The notes under the pieces: model-generated
What the model saw: only the letters and a program-made list of their open reading frames with translations
Told to the model about the DNA's origin: nothing
Databases searched by the model: none
In this document: positions 1 through 9,586 of the stretch, piece by piece
How the letters are laid out: the number at the start of each line of letters is the position of its first letter
Position numbering within the stretch: the first letter of the stretch is position 1
Origin: Bacillus sp. FJAT-49736
GTDB taxonomy: Bacteria > Bacillota > Bacilli > Bacillales > Bacillaceae_C
Assembly (NCBI RefSeq): GCF_018343615.1
Contig: NZ_JAGYPI010000002.1
Coordinates: forward strand, 329,562 to 393,561
Direction of reading: 5' to 3'
Length of the DNA: 64,000 nucleotides
Made by a program: the position numbers and the translations under genes

Positions 1-1748
1 TCGATTACTTCTTGATTAGGACCAATCTTAACGGACACGGTTGCCTTTGTTTTACCGTAGGATGCTGTAATTTTTCCGGTACCCTTAGTACCAGTTACGG
101 AAAACTCTCCATCCCTTGATACCTTACCAACCTTGCCTGATACAGACCATTTAACTGTATTGGGGTTGACGATTACGGCTCTTCCCTTGCTGTCATAGCC
201 TTTTAGCGAGAGTTTAACCTTGTCACCATTCCGAACCAGCAGATTGGATTGTGAAATTTGTAATTTTGCCAGCTTGTCTACCACTTCCATTGGCAACGTT
301 TTGGATGCATTACCGTATTGGACCGTTAAAGTGCTTTTTCCGGTTTTATTTGCTGTAAAGGTATTTGCTTTTCCAGTACCAAGTTTACTGGTAATCTTTA
401 AATCCTTTTCTGATGCTTTTAACGGATTATAGTATTGATCCATTACGTAATCTAGCAATACTTTTACAGATGAACCTTTTAAAAGCACGGAATTGCTTGA
501 TTTGTGTACAGCTAATGTTTTCGCTTGTCCAACTGGCGCAGTCGAAACAGCCATTAAAGTTGTGGCTACAGAACGTTCAAAACCATCGGATGGCGAATTC
601 ACCAGTTTGACACCGGTTGCACCAGGGAGACGAACTCCCATCGCTGTGGACCCGCCACCATCCATATTTAAGGCTCGGTATGCCCCAATGCTCACTAAAT
701 ACTTAGCAAACTCTGTTAAATTCATTCCGTTGCTATAGCCAAGCTTACCTCTGTCCACCGTTACAAAAAAAACATTTTGACCCGTTTTATCAATAGCGAC
801 GGCTGTACGAGCTGCCCGCTCCTTTGCTTTTGGGCTGTTTGGATCCATGGACAATTGGACCTTCCCGTTATCCACAAGCATCGGACCGCTTGCCAGCATA
901 AAGTCTGCGCCCATCCAAGTATCATCAATATTTACAGAAAGAGCGATATTATCACCGTTTTTTATATTTTTTAACGCTGCTCTACCATCTCCCGATGCGG
1001 ACAAGACAAAGCCGTCCTTCGGTATTTGTAACTTAGTTGTATCCCCGTAATTCCTTATTTGGGTAACAACACCTGTTACGGTTGAACCAAAGTTGAGATT
1101 TAGTGGAGAATCTAAGTTTTGAACAACTACTTCAATTCCCTTTTCTCCATTATCGGTATAATCACTTGGATTATTTGGTGTATAGAGGATAATCTGGCCC
1201 GTGGCTCTTGGTTTATTAGAAGCGGTTATCGGATAGGATACTCCATTATGGTCAAAATGAAGATCTAATTGAAAGTGGTCAATAATTCCTTTTCCATCCT
1301 TCACTCCAAATGCAATTGGCTCATTCGCATATTCTGTTTTTCCGATTGGCAGCTTTCCGGCATTCACAAGTTGGTCTTTATTGGCAATTAAATAGACGGG
1401 AAGACTGGTTGGGGCAAAAAAAGAACCATTCACAGTTCCAACCACTTGATGACCTGGTAATGAATTGGAGGTTGCCCGCGCCGTTGTTTTTGACAATTTA
1501 TTCAACGGATTAGGAATTCCTACTTCGATTTGAGTATAGCGATCATTCAAATTTACCTTCATCACTCTAGCAGCTTGCTTGCCTGCTGATATGCTAAATC
1601 TATTATCCTGATATGTAACACCTGCAGATACCTTGAATTGTTGGTATACACTAGTTGCAGCGTTTGCGGGCTTTGTCCATGCAAAGACGGATGCAGTCAG
1701 TAAGATTGCCTGCAGCACACACAAACCTTTAAAAAAACGACCTTTCAT
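1..1748 (-). CDS. Secreted phosphodiester glycosidase (NAGPA-type) with C-terminal Ig-like domain, 3' end cut by window
   Basis: The frame is open from an ATG at 1748 to the window edge, giving 582 visible residues without the stop. It starts with a signal peptide (basic MKGRFFKG, hydrophobic core, cleavage near ANAA). The middle holds the hallmark MDGGGSTAMGV motif of the phosphodiester glycosidase (NAGPA/DUF2233) fold, preceded by a TAVAIDK strand, as in enzymes that uncover N-acetylglucosamine 1-phosphodiesters. The last ~170 visible residues look like bacterial Ig-like (Big_2-type) repeats, with VKWSVSGKVGKVS. An AGGGGG ribosome binding site lies about 12 bases before the ATG. An extracellular role in cell wall or exopolysaccharide sugar processing is inferred; the substrate is unknown. 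Confidence 0.85.
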   Translation of the reverse strand, partial: MKGRFFKGLCVLQAILLTASVFAWTKPANAATSVYQQFKVSAGVTYQDNRFSISAGKQAARVMKVNLNDRYTQIEVGIPNPLNKLSKTTARATSNSLPGHQVVGTVNGSFFAPTSLPVYLIANKDQLVNAGKLPIGKTEYANEPIAFGVKDGKGIIDHFQLDLHFDHNGVSYPITASNKPRATGQIILYTPNNPSDYTDNGEKGIEVVVQNLDSPLNLNFGSTVTGVVTQIRNYGDTTKLQIPKDGFVLSASGDGRAALKNIKNGDNIALSVNIDDTWMGADFMLASGPMLVDNGKVQLSMDPNSPKAKERAARTAVAIDKTGQNVFFVTVDRGKLGYSNGMNLTEFAKYLVSIGAYRALNMDGGGSTAMGVRLPGATGVKLVNSPSDGFERSVATTLMAVSTAPVGQAKTLAVHKSSNSVLLKGSSVKVLLDYVMDQYYNPLKASEKDLKITSKLGTGKANTFTANKTGKSTLTVQYGNASKTLPMEVVDKLAKLQISQSNLLVRNGDKVKLSLKGYDSKGRAVIVNPNTVKWSVSGKVGKVSRDGEFSVTGTKGTGKITASYGKTKATVSVKIGPNQEVI

Positions 1749-2118
1749 TATGAAATTGATCCCCCTAGTAATATATATTTTTTGTAATCTAGTACCATTA
1801 TAATCTCAATTAATCAGGAAATCCAAGGGTAAACTGGAAATATTATGGTTAAATATATTAAATAGTACCTATCAAATGGCTCCCTGCACCTTCCGTGGAT
1901 ACAATCGTCCATGCTAAGTGTGCATATGTACCTCTTGGTGCTTGGCACCTTTTGTAACTTTTACATTCTATTTTGCTATAGTAACAACGTCTTTTATTGC
2001 CATGCAGTCAAACTAGTAATCTCCCCCTCTTCCACAATTTTCTTGTGATGTATTTTTTATCAGAATAATACCAAAAATTTTCGCAAAATAGTAAACTAGT
2101 AGAAGGGAGGGATATAGA
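1749..2118. other. Divergent intergenic region
   Basis: This gap separates two divergent secreted-protein genes and must hold both promoters. It contains one member of the dispersed GGTGCC-type palindromes (1937-1949, GGTGCTTGGCACC). No reading frame with a ribosome binding site was seen. Confidence 0.5.
1937..1949. repeat. GGTGCC-type palindrome
   Basis: GGTGCTTGGCACC is an imperfect palindrome of the same family as those at 10699-10774, 14562, 16941-16984, 22871 and 52449. It lies in a noncoding gap. Confidence 0.5.
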
Positions 2119-4326
2119 GTGAAATGGACAAAGAAATCATTCAGTATTTTACTAGTTTTTTTGCTGCTAGCATGGCCAACTTTGGCAAATGGCGAAGAAA
2201 TAAGTACAACAGCTACGAAGCAAAATTTATCATCGCAACAAAATGTTCCTAACCTGCTAAAACAGGTCCAAGGCAATAATAAGGATGACTACCTAAATCC
2301 TTCCGCTTCAACCAGAAGCATCACCATCTCCCCTGACCTAAAAGGGGATTATGTTATTATCAGCAATGAATCGGTAGATGGCAGCAATACACAATCAGTG
2401 GGAAGCATGAAATGGGGTAATGCCTTTAATAAAATAGGCGCCTATCCTGTTGACTTCAACAAGCCCTTTACAGTAAAACCGGATAAACAAAGATTGTTTA
2501 ATAAAAGATTTTTGATTCAAGGGTTAACATATCAGGTCGGGGCAAAAAAAGATTTCTGGGTATCCAATCTTGAAACCGATAAGGACTACCAAATCAACGC
2601 AGAATTATTATACAGCGGCACCCGTGCTAATGTTTGGGTGAATAATAACTATTTAACGGCAGAACAAGCCAAAGAGCTTGGCCAGGAATTTGATGTGCAT
2701 ATTTACCCGACTGTTACGAGTAACTTTGGAAAAGAATCCGACGTAAACGGGGACGGAAAAATTAATATTTTATGCTATGACATTCAAGATGGCTTTAATG
2801 GTTCCGGTGGCTATGTGGCAGGATATTTTTATGCGGGCGATTTATATGACAAATCTTATAATCCTACCTCCAATGAATCGGAGATTTTCTATATTGATAC
2901 CTATCCGGCAATGGGGCGCAATTCTGCTTCTAAAGACGTCACAGCTGTATATGAGACCTTAGCACATGAATTTCAGCATATGGTGAATTATAACCAGAAC
3001 GTATTAGTAGAAAGACATCGCGAAATGGATGTCTGGATGGATGAAGGTCTGTCTATGGCTGCTGAACAAATCTACACCGGACAAGCCTTAACCAATCGAA
3101 TCGATTACTATAACAGAACAGACTCGATTGCAAATGGACAATCCCTGCTATATTGGGATGATTCCGGTGATGTTCTAGCAAACTATTCCTTATCCTATCT
3201 ATTTTTTCAGTACTTGAAGATTCAAGCTGGTCAAGGGAATAAGATATTCAAGGAAATCATCGATGATCCGAACAGTAATTATCAAGCCATAGAAAATGTT
3301 ATCCATAAATATATCGATCCGAATCTATCATTTGGAAGGTTTATGACTGATTTCAGGGCGGCACTCTTATTAAAATTGCCAACAGGACTTTACGGTTTTA
3401 AAGGAGATTCGAGCTTTAACGCACTGCAGCCGCGATTATATTCGGGTTCCACCACCTATTTGCGTGGCGGCGGAGCGATTGCCGTGGAAGGAAGCAATGC
3501 AACAACGGTCATACCAAGCAATAAAGGGGAAAATATTACGTACACCTATTTAAATAGGGATGGGAGTACTCTGAACGTCTTAAATCCGACGAAGCCGACA
3601 GTTAGTCCGGTAAGTGACCGGGATACTACTGTAAAAGGAAAAGCCGACGTTTATACTACCATCTTTGTTAAAAGTGGAAGCAAGACATTAGGTTCACAAT
3701 CCGTTAAAAATAACCCAAATTTCTCCGTTTCCATTCCGAAGCAAAAAGCAGGAACAAAATTGACGCTCTATGCAGAGGATGCATATGGAAATACGAGTAG
3801 CCTTGTCACTATTACGGTTCTGGATAAAACACCTCCCGCTCGCCCAACAATCAATCCAATTGGAGATAACCAGCTTTATATTTCGGGTAAAGCAGAGAAG
3901 GGCTCGAATGTAATGATAAAAAATGGACGGACTAACATTGGGAAGACAGCAGCTGATTCATCCGGCAAATACAAGGTGAAACTTAAGACGAGGCTGAAGA
4001 CAGGTACGGTAATAACCGTTTCTGCAACGGACAAAGCAGGCAATCAAAGCAGCTCCGCGTCTACCAAAGTGTTGGATAAAACACCTCCAAAGCGACCAAG
4101 TGTGAACAGGCTAACGTCAAAATCAAAATCGGTCTACGGAACATCCGAGAAAGGTTCTACTGTATATATATACAAGGGTGGCAAATTCATCTCAAAAGGC
4201 AAAGCAAATTCTAAGGGCCACTACAAAATTAAGATTATATCTCAGAAAAAAGGAACCTCTATTACTATATATGCGAAGGATTCCTCCGGTAATAAAAGCA
4301 AATCGACAGTAATCAAAGTAAAATAA
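2119..4326 (+). CDS. Secreted M30 (hyicolysin)-like zinc metalloprotease with three C-terminal Ig-like modules
   Basis: The GTG start follows AAGGGAGGG. Residues 1-24 form a signal peptide ending near LANG. The catalytic part carries HEFQH (residues ~282-286), the zinc HExxH motif, and WMDEGLS about 25 residues later, whose Glu is the likely third ligand; this spacing and wording fit peptidase family M30. An aspartate-rich segment, DVNGDGKINIL, may bind calcium. Residues ~490-735 are three Ig-like (Big_6-type) modules of about 80 residues, joined by VLDKTPP linkers. Very similar modules end the proteins at 12252 and 27329. No LPXTG sorting signal is present, so attachment, if any, is noncovalent. 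A strong terminator follows directly. Confidence 0.85.
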   Translation: MKWTKKSFSILLVFLLLAWPTLANGEEISTTATKQNLSSQQNVPNLLKQVQGNNKDDYLNPSASTRSITISPDLKGDYVIISNESVDGSNTQSVGSMKWGNAFNKIGAYPVDFNKPFTVKPDKQRLFNKRFLIQGLTYQVGAKKDFWVSNLETDKDYQINAELLYSGTRANVWVNNNYLTAEQAKELGQEFDVHIYPTVTSNFGKESDVNGDGKINILCYDIQDGFNGSGGYVAGYFYAGDLYDKSYNPTSNESEIFYIDTYPAMGRNSASKDVTAVYETLAHEFQHMVNYNQNVLVERHREMDVWMDEGLSMAAEQIYTGQALTNRIDYYNRTDSIANGQSLLYWDDSGDVLANYSLSYLFFQYLKIQAGQGNKIFKEIIDDPNSNYQAIENVIHKYIDPNLSFGRFMTDFRAALLLKLPTGLYGFKGDSSFNALQPRLYSGSTTYLRGGGAIAVEGSNATTVIPSNKGENITYTYLNRDGSTLNVLNPTKPTVSPVSDRDTTVKGKADVYTTIFVKSGSKTLGSQSVKNNPNFSVSIPKQKAGTKLTLYAEDAYGNTSSLVTITVLDKTPPARPTINPIGDNQLYISGKAEKGSNVMIKNGRTNIGKTAADSSGKYKVKLKTRLKTGTVITVSATDKAGNQSSSASTKVLDKTPPKRPSVNRLTSKSKSVYGTSEKGSTVYIYKGGKFISKGKANSKGHYKIKIISQKKGTSITIYAKDSSGNKSKSTVIKVK

Positions 4327-4357
4327 ACAATCCCCCACTTCGGAAGTGGGGGATTGT
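4327..4357 (+). terminator. Rho-independent terminator after the metalloprotease gene
   Basis: A 14-bp perfect stem (ACAATCCCCCACTT / AAGTGGGGGATTGT) with a 3-base loop begins right after the stop codon. The U-tract is weak (TCTATATTT). Confidence 0.85.
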
Positions 4358-4412
4358 TCTATATTTCAGATAACATTTCTTTACATGAGTACAAAACACA
4401 ATTAATCAAAAT

Positions 4413-5735
4413 CTAAAAGAAATACAATCCTATAACAAAAATAATTCCCGAATATATTAATGCGGTAATACAAAATCCCATGATATCACGTGCTTTAAGA
4501 CCAGCGATAGCTAGGGCAGGCAACGCCCAAAATGGCTGTGCCATATTCATCCATGCTTCTCCGTAGGCAATCGCCATCGTTGCTTTTCCTAAGTCGGCTC
4601 CAATTGCCTGTGCAGCAGGAATAACATAGGGACCTTGCACCACCCAATGTCCACCGCCTGAAGGCACTGCTAGGTTAACAATACCTGAACTGAGAAATGT
4701 TAAAAGCGGGAATGTGTCTTTATTTGAAACTTCAATAAAGAAATTCGTAATCATTTGACCAAGTCCAGATTGTTCCATCATGATTTGTATCCCTGCATAA
4801 AATGGAAATTGAACCAAAATACCTGCAGTTCCACCAACAGCTCTTTGAACAGCGCGCATATAAGACATCGGTGTTCCATGTAGAATAATACCAAAAATAA
4901 AGAAAATGAGATTCACAATATTGATATTAATATCGAAACCATGATGAATGAAATAGTAAATAATATAGACAATGCCAAGTAAACCAATTATATAAGCAAG
5001 AATTCTGCTTTCCTCTAATTTTTCCGCGATACTTGCTGTGGGAGGAAGCTTTCTGGATGTTGAAGTTTCTTCTTTCAATAAATCTGGATCAACAGCCACT
5101 ATTTCGTTTTCAGGTCGCATCATCAATTTCGTTAATATCGGCAAAGTAACTAACAAGGCAGCCGTAATAAAAATATTAAATGGCGTTATTAATGTATGCG
5201 ATATAGGAATAAGTCCACCTAGTTTTTCCACGGGATTCCCCGCAGTTGCAGCCGATAATGGAACAGAGCCCGATAAGCCTCCATGCCAAGTTAAAAAACC
5301 AATGTATGCGCTAGCAATTAATAGGCGATAATCTGCCTTTGGAACGCGGCGTGCGACCTCGCGTGCAAATAGAGCACCGACAACAAGACCAAATCCCCAG
5401 TTGATAATACAGCAAAAAGCAGACATGAATGTTACAAGTAAAACACCCTGCGTTGGAGTATGCGCCAATGAAGCAATTTTCCCCATCCATTTACGCAAAA
5501 GAGGCGAGCTGGCCAAGGCATGGCCTGTTACAAGAACCAAAGCCATTTGCATGGAAAATGCTAAGAGCCCCCAGACTCCATCTCCCCACATTTGTACGAC
5601 ATCCATTGGAGTACTTGGAGTTATCGTTGCACTAAGAATAAAGACAATCAGCGTTAAGATCATTGCAAAGATGAGTGGATCCGGTAAATATCGTTCCACT
5701 ATTTTTGTGAAAAATTTTGTTACAGAACCAACCAT
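4413..5735 (-). CDS. atoE: Short-chain fatty acid permease AtoE
   Basis: This multispanning membrane protein closely follows E. coli AtoE along its whole length, including NWGFGLVVGALFAREVARR, AVPSGGGHWVVQGP and YGEAWMNMAQPFWALPALAI. It is thought to import acetoacetate and other short-chain fatty acids. The frame could begin at 5822, but the codons before Met at 5735 contain GGAGGAAGAAA, a strong ribosome binding site, and that start gives 440 residues, the usual AtoE length. It is the last gene of scoA-scoB-atoE, which would import a short acid and transfer CoA to it. Confidence 0.93.
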   Translation of the reverse strand: MVGSVTKFFTKIVERYLPDPLIFAMILTLIVFILSATITPSTPMDVVQMWGDGVWGLLAFSMQMALVLVTGHALASSPLLRKWMGKIASLAHTPTQGVLLVTFMSAFCCIINWGFGLVVGALFAREVARRVPKADYRLLIASAYIGFLTWHGGLSGSVPLSAATAGNPVEKLGGLIPISHTLITPFNIFITAALLVTLPILTKLMMRPENEIVAVDPDLLKEETSTSRKLPPTASIAEKLEESRILAYIIGLLGIVYIIYYFIHHGFDININIVNLIFFIFGIILHGTPMSYMRAVQRAVGGTAGILVQFPFYAGIQIMMEQSGLGQMITNFFIEVSNKDTFPLLTFLSSGIVNLAVPSGGGHWVVQGPYVIPAAQAIGADLGKATMAIAYGEAWMNMAQPFWALPALAIAGLKARDIMGFCITALIYSGIIFVIGLYFF

Positions 5736-5865
5736 TTTCTTCCTCCGTTCTTTGATGAAAAGTTTCTTAAAAAAGAGCTCTCCAAATATTAAGCGAATTC
5801 TATTTTCCAATGAATCTATCAATAAGACATATACTCTTTAAATTTAGAGACAGCTCTTTGAAACT

Positions 5866-6525
5866 CTAATTCTTGTGTTTGGCCAATAGTTCTGGTGCGA
5901 CAATAAATTGTGCTTCCGTCTTCTCTTTCACTTCGGAAACGGTTACATTTTCGTGTGTTTCAACAAGAACCATTCCAGATGGCGTAAAATCAAATACAGC
6001 TAAGTCCGTGATTAAACGATGGACCACTTGCTTTCCAGTAAGCGGTAATGTGCATGTTCTTTTTACCTTTGATTCTCCAAATTTATTTACATGCTCCATA
6101 ATAACAATGACCCGTTTTGCGCCATTCACCAGGTCCATCGCGCCACCCATGCCTTTGACCATTTTTCCGGGTATCATCCAGTTCGCTAAATCTCCTTGTT
6201 CTGATACTTCCATCCCGCCAAGGATTGCCAGATCAATATGACCGCCTCGAATCATGGCAAAGGACTCTGCACTATCGAAGAAAGATGCGCCCGGAACAGC
6301 TGTCACTGTTTCTTTTCCCGCATTGATCAAATCCGGATCTTCTTGACCTTCTATAGGATAGGGCCCAATCCCTAACAAACCGTTTTCAGATTGCAGCAAG
6401 ACTTTGAAATCTGCCGGGATTTCATTCGCTACAAGGGTTGGAATTCCAATACCAAGATTTACATTCATTCCATCCTTAATTTCCTTTACTGCTCTTTGCA
6501 CAATTATAAGATGCGAATCTTTCAT
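5866..6525 (-). CDS. scoB: 3-oxoacid CoA-transferase subunit B
   Basis: The 219-residue protein has the CoA-transferase family I fold: [17 protein letters not shown] near the N-terminus and [12 protein letters not shown] at ~46-57, where the Glu is the catalytic residue that forms the CoA thioester. Later blocks such as [20 protein letters not shown] match ScoB/AtoA. With ScoA it forms the enzyme that moves CoA from succinyl-CoA or acetyl-CoA to acetoacetate or a related acid. Its gene starts 26 bases after scoA ends and precedes atoE, so the three are likely co-transcribed. Confidence 0.95.
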   Translation of the reverse strand: MKDSHLIIVQRAVKEIKDGMNVNLGIGIPTLVANEIPADFKVLLQSENGLLGIGPYPIEGQEDPDLINAGKETVTAVPGASFFDSAESFAMIRGGHIDLAILGGMEVSEQGDLANWMIPGKMVKGMGGAMDLVNGAKRVIVIMEHVNKFGESKVKRTCTLPLTGKQVVHRLITDLAVFDFTPSGMVLVETHENVTVSEVKEKTEAQFIVAPELLAKHKN

Positions 6526-6551
6526 ATTCAGTCCTCCAATCTATGAAAATC

Positions 6552-7253
6552 TTATGCTTTTACAACGGTTCGCCGTTCAATTCGCTTTTGATAATTTGTA
6601 CCAAGTAATAAACGCTGTACAAAAATTCCTGGAGTATGAATTTCATCCGGATTTAATTCACCGGGTTCCACAATCTCTTCCACTTCCGCAATGGTGATTT
6701 TGCCTGCCATTGCAGCTAATGGGTTAAAATTACGAGCTGTTTTACGGTACACGAGGTTTCCTAATGTATCTGCCTTCCACGCCTTCACCAGCGCAAAATC
6801 TCCCACAATTCCCCGTTCTAACAAATACGTTTTACCGTCAAATATCTTTGTTTCCTTCCCTTCCTCAATAGGTGTTCCAACACCCGTTGCTGTATAAAAG
6901 CCCGGAATGCCTGCACCGCCAGCACGAATCCTTTCTGCAAGTGTTCCTTGGGGCACTAATTCAACCTCTAATTCACCACTTAAAAACTGCTGTTCAAAAA
7001 TCTTATTTTCTCCTACATAGGAAGACACCATTTTTTTTATTTGTTTGTTCGCAAGTAAAAGACCTAGTCCCCAGTCATCCACTCCACAATTATTGGAAAC
7101 AACCGTCAAATCTTTTGTACCTTGTTCTTTCAGTGCTTGTATAGAACACTCAGGAATTCCGGAAAGTCCGAATCCCCCGACAATAATGGTTGCGCCATCT
7201 TGAATGTCTGAAACCGCTTCCGAAAATGAAGTCATCCATTTACTGTTCTCCAC
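6552..7253 (-). CDS. scoA: 3-oxoacid CoA-transferase subunit A
   Basis: The 233-residue protein matches Bacillus ScoA almost block for block: [13 protein letters not shown] (the glycine-rich CoA site), [37 protein letters not shown] and [18 protein letters not shown]. It is the first gene of the scoA-scoB-atoE operon and is divergent from a LysR-type regulator. The operon should allow use of acetoacetate or short fatty acids as carbon, or recycling of acetoacetate formed during stationary phase. Confidence 0.95.
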   Translation of the reverse strand: MENSKWMTSFSEAVSDIQDGATIIVGGFGLSGIPECSIQALKEQGTKDLTVVSNNCGVDDWGLGLLLANKQIKKMVSSYVGENKIFEQQFLSGELEVELVPQGTLAERIRAGGAGIPGFYTATGVGTPIEEGKETKIFDGKTYLLERGIVGDFALVKAWKADTLGNLVYRKTARNFNPLAAMAGKITIAEVEEIVEPGELNPDEIHTPGIFVQRLLLGTNYQKRIERRTVVKA

Positions 7254-7333
7254 TCATTTTCCCCCTTTTCCCTTTATCACAAAGTTCAGAATGGTCCGAT
7301 ATCAAGTTTACAGTTCTGCTTTTTATTAGTAAA

Positions 7334-7357
7334 ATACATATATAGAATAAATTGTAT
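7334..7357. promoter_or_regulatory. Possible LysR-type binding site between scoA and its divergent regulator
   Basis: ATACA (7334-7338) and TGTAT (7353-7357) form an interrupted inverted repeat in the 134-base divergent gap. LysR regulators usually bind such a dyad near the shared promoter. The match is short and the call is tentative. Confidence 0.3.
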
Positions 7358-7387
7358 GAATATAAGGAATAAATAGGAGCTTCATGA

Positions 7388-8260
7388 ATGGATATAAGAG
7401 AAATTAAAATGTTTATCGAAGTGGCAGATCATAATAGCTTTACTAAAGCAGCTGAGCATTCATACTTGTCCCAGCCTTCTCTCAGTAAAGCGGTAAGGAA
7501 GCTAGAAGAAGAACTTCAAGTGGAATTATTTGATCGATCTACCCGCCACCTGCGCTTAACAGATGCCGGGCGCATTGTCTATCAGCAAGGACGCAGGGCA
7601 CTTGCCTCTTTAAATGAGTTAGCCACACTGTTAGATGAATTAAGAAATGTAGAAACCGGCGAACTAAGAATTGGAATTCCGCCACTAATCGGAACCCTTT
7701 TTTTCCCTGATATTGCACGGCGTTTCCATGCAGCTTACCCAAAGGTAAAACTCCAACTTGTAGAGCTCGGTGCAAAAAGAATTACGCAAATTATTGATGA
7801 TAATCAAATAGACCTAGGAATCATTGTCCTGCCGGTTGATGAGGAAAAATTCAACCTCTACCCCTTTATTACCGATGAGTTTGTTTTATACATCCATACG
7901 GAACATCGGCTTGCCCAGAAACAGTCTATTACATTAAGCGAATTAAAGGATGAAAAATTTATATTATTTACCGAGGATTTTACCCTACATGATGTGGTCA
8001 TAAAAGCTTGCAACGAAGCGGGATTTGAACCGATAGTTTCCTATGAAAGCACTCAATGGGATTTGATTGTGGAGCTAGTTTCCTCCAGAATGGGGATCAC
8101 CATATTACCAAAATTAATATTTAACAAACAAAATCATGCCAATATTAAAATGATACCAATTAAGGAACCATCCCTTCTCTGGAGATTAGGCATTATTACA
8201 AAAAAAGATGCTTACCATTCTTATGCGTTAAAGAAGCTTTTAGAAATGCTAACAACATAA
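7388..8260 (+). CDS. LysR-family transcriptional regulator
   Basis: The 290-residue protein has the LysR winged helix at residues 1-60 (MDIREIKMFIEVADHNSFTKAAE, SQPSLSKAVRKLEEELQVELFDRS) and a substrate-binding-type effector domain from ~88 on. It starts after TAGGAG. It is transcribed away from scoA-scoB-atoE, the classic layout for a LysR protein that controls its neighbour and itself. The effector may be a short fatty acid or a CoA ester, but this is inferred from location only. Confidence 0.9.
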   Translation: MDIREIKMFIEVADHNSFTKAAEHSYLSQPSLSKAVRKLEEELQVELFDRSTRHLRLTDAGRIVYQQGRRALASLNELATLLDELRNVETGELRIGIPPLIGTLFFPDIARRFHAAYPKVKLQLVELGAKRITQIIDDNQIDLGIIVLPVDEEKFNLYPFITDEFVLYIHTEHRLAQKQSITLSELKDEKFILFTEDFTLHDVVIKACNEAGFEPIVSYESTQWDLIVELVSSRMGITILPKLIFNKQNHANIKMIPIKEPSLLWRLGIITKKDAYHSYALKKLLEMLTT

Positions 8261-8304
8261 TTCTTTACTTGGAAAAATGTTGACGGACATGCCCTATAAA
8301 TACT

Positions 8305-8339
8305 AAAAACTAACAATCTATCATAGATTGTTAGTTTTT
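8305..8339. terminator. Bidirectional terminator between convergent genes
   Basis: AAAAACTAACAATCTA (8305-8320) pairs perfectly with TAGATTGTTAGTTTTT (8324-8339) around a 3-base loop. Flanking A and T runs let it act on both strands, serving the LysR gene and the convergent oxidoreductase. Confidence 0.9.
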
Positions 8340-8353
8340 TTACTTAGTTATTA

Positions 8354-9349
8354 CTAACTAATAGATAATCCGATTTTTCCCAATTGCTTTGCGTTTTCCA
8401 ATCTGTCAAATGCCTCTTTATATTGCTCAAGTGGAAAAATTCGATCCACAGCTGGCCGTATCTGGTGTTTTTCCATGAACTCGATCATTTCTTTATATTC
8501 TTCACCGCTACCCATAGTAGAACCTAAAAGATTAAATTGCCCATAGAAGAAAGCACGGAGATCGAATTGGATACTATCCCCTGTAGAAGATCCAAATGTT
8601 ACAATCGTACCGCCAGGACGCAATTGATTCAGAGATCTATTAAATGTGGCGGCTCCTACACATTCGATGATAAGATCCATTTTTTCACCGTTAAACTCTT
8701 GCTCCCAATCTGCACCTGTATCGAACGCTTGATCAGCTCCAAGTGCTAGTGCTTTTTCACACTTTTCCTTTGAACGAGAGGATACATATACCGAAGCACC
8801 GGCCGCCTTTGCAAATTGTAATAGAAAGGTTGCAACACCGCTCCCAATCCCAGGTATGAACACTTTCATTCCAGATTGTACTTTCCCTCTTGTCACCAAT
8901 GCTCTATAGGCTGTCAATGCTGCGAGTGATAGAACCCCAGCTTCTTCCCAGGTTAAATACGATGGTTTAGCCACAACATTTGCCGCCGGAACAATTATTT
9001 TTTCGGAAAAAGTACCATCAGTTGGATGTCCTAAGATATCAAATCCAGCCGGTGGTGCATCGCTTTTTTCCTTCCATCCTAAGCTAGGATTAATCATCAC
9101 CTCATCCCCAACTTGAACACCAGTTACCCCCTCACCAATTGCATCAACTATCCCAGCTCCATCAGAACCAACAATCACCGGTGGATCTGTAGGCTTGTGG
9201 CGGGTGAGAACTACAAATAAATCACGGTGGTTTAAGCCAGCGGTTTTTAATTTTACCCTTACTTCTCCTGCTTGCGGAAGTTTTTCTTCCACTTCCCTTA
9301 ATCGTAATCCTTCAAAACCTGCCTTTTCAGCGTGTATGAGTGCTTTCAT
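8354..9349 (-). CDS. Medium-chain dehydrogenase/reductase (quinone oxidoreductase type)
   Basis: The 331-residue protein has a GroES-like half (GLNHRDLF, VGSDGAGIVDAIGEGVTGVQVGDEV) and a Rossmann half with IPGIGSGVATFLLQFAKAAGA and SSRSKEKCEKALALGADQAFD, which binds NAD(P). The cysteine/histidine zinc ligands of alcohol dehydrogenases are missing, so it is more like zinc-free quinone oxidoreductases. It resembles Bacillus YogA. The substrate cannot be read from sequence. It stands alone, convergent with the LysR gene. Confidence 0.85.
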   Translation of the reverse strand: MKALIHAEKAGFEGLRLREVEEKLPQAGEVRVKLKTAGLNHRDLFVVLTRHKPTDPPVIVGSDGAGIVDAIGEGVTGVQVGDEVMINPSLGWKEKSDAPPAGFDILGHPTDGTFSEKIIVPAANVVAKPSYLTWEEAGVLSLAALTAYRALVTRGKVQSGMKVFIPGIGSGVATFLLQFAKAAGASVYVSSRSKEKCEKALALGADQAFDTGADWEQEFNGEKMDLIIECVGAATFNRSLNQLRPGGTIVTFGSSTGDSIQFDLRAFFYGQFNLLGSTMGSGEEYKEMIEFMEKHQIRPAVDRIFPLEQYKEAFDRLENAKQLGKIGLSIS

Positions 9350-9586
9350 TTTCAGGTGCTCCTTTTTATTTATTTTTGTCAGAAACTACTATATATTTTA
9401 TACCTTTTTTCCAGTTATACCAAAGCATCTACATCGAATGGGGAGTTTTTTTACAGAATGTTAAAAAAGTAAAACTTTTCTCCAATATCATCGTATAATT
9501 AGATGAGTTTGGACAATGTTTTATGATGGAATTCTTTTAAATTTTTTGATTTTTATATACAAAATCTAGTGGTCGAGGAGGTAAAA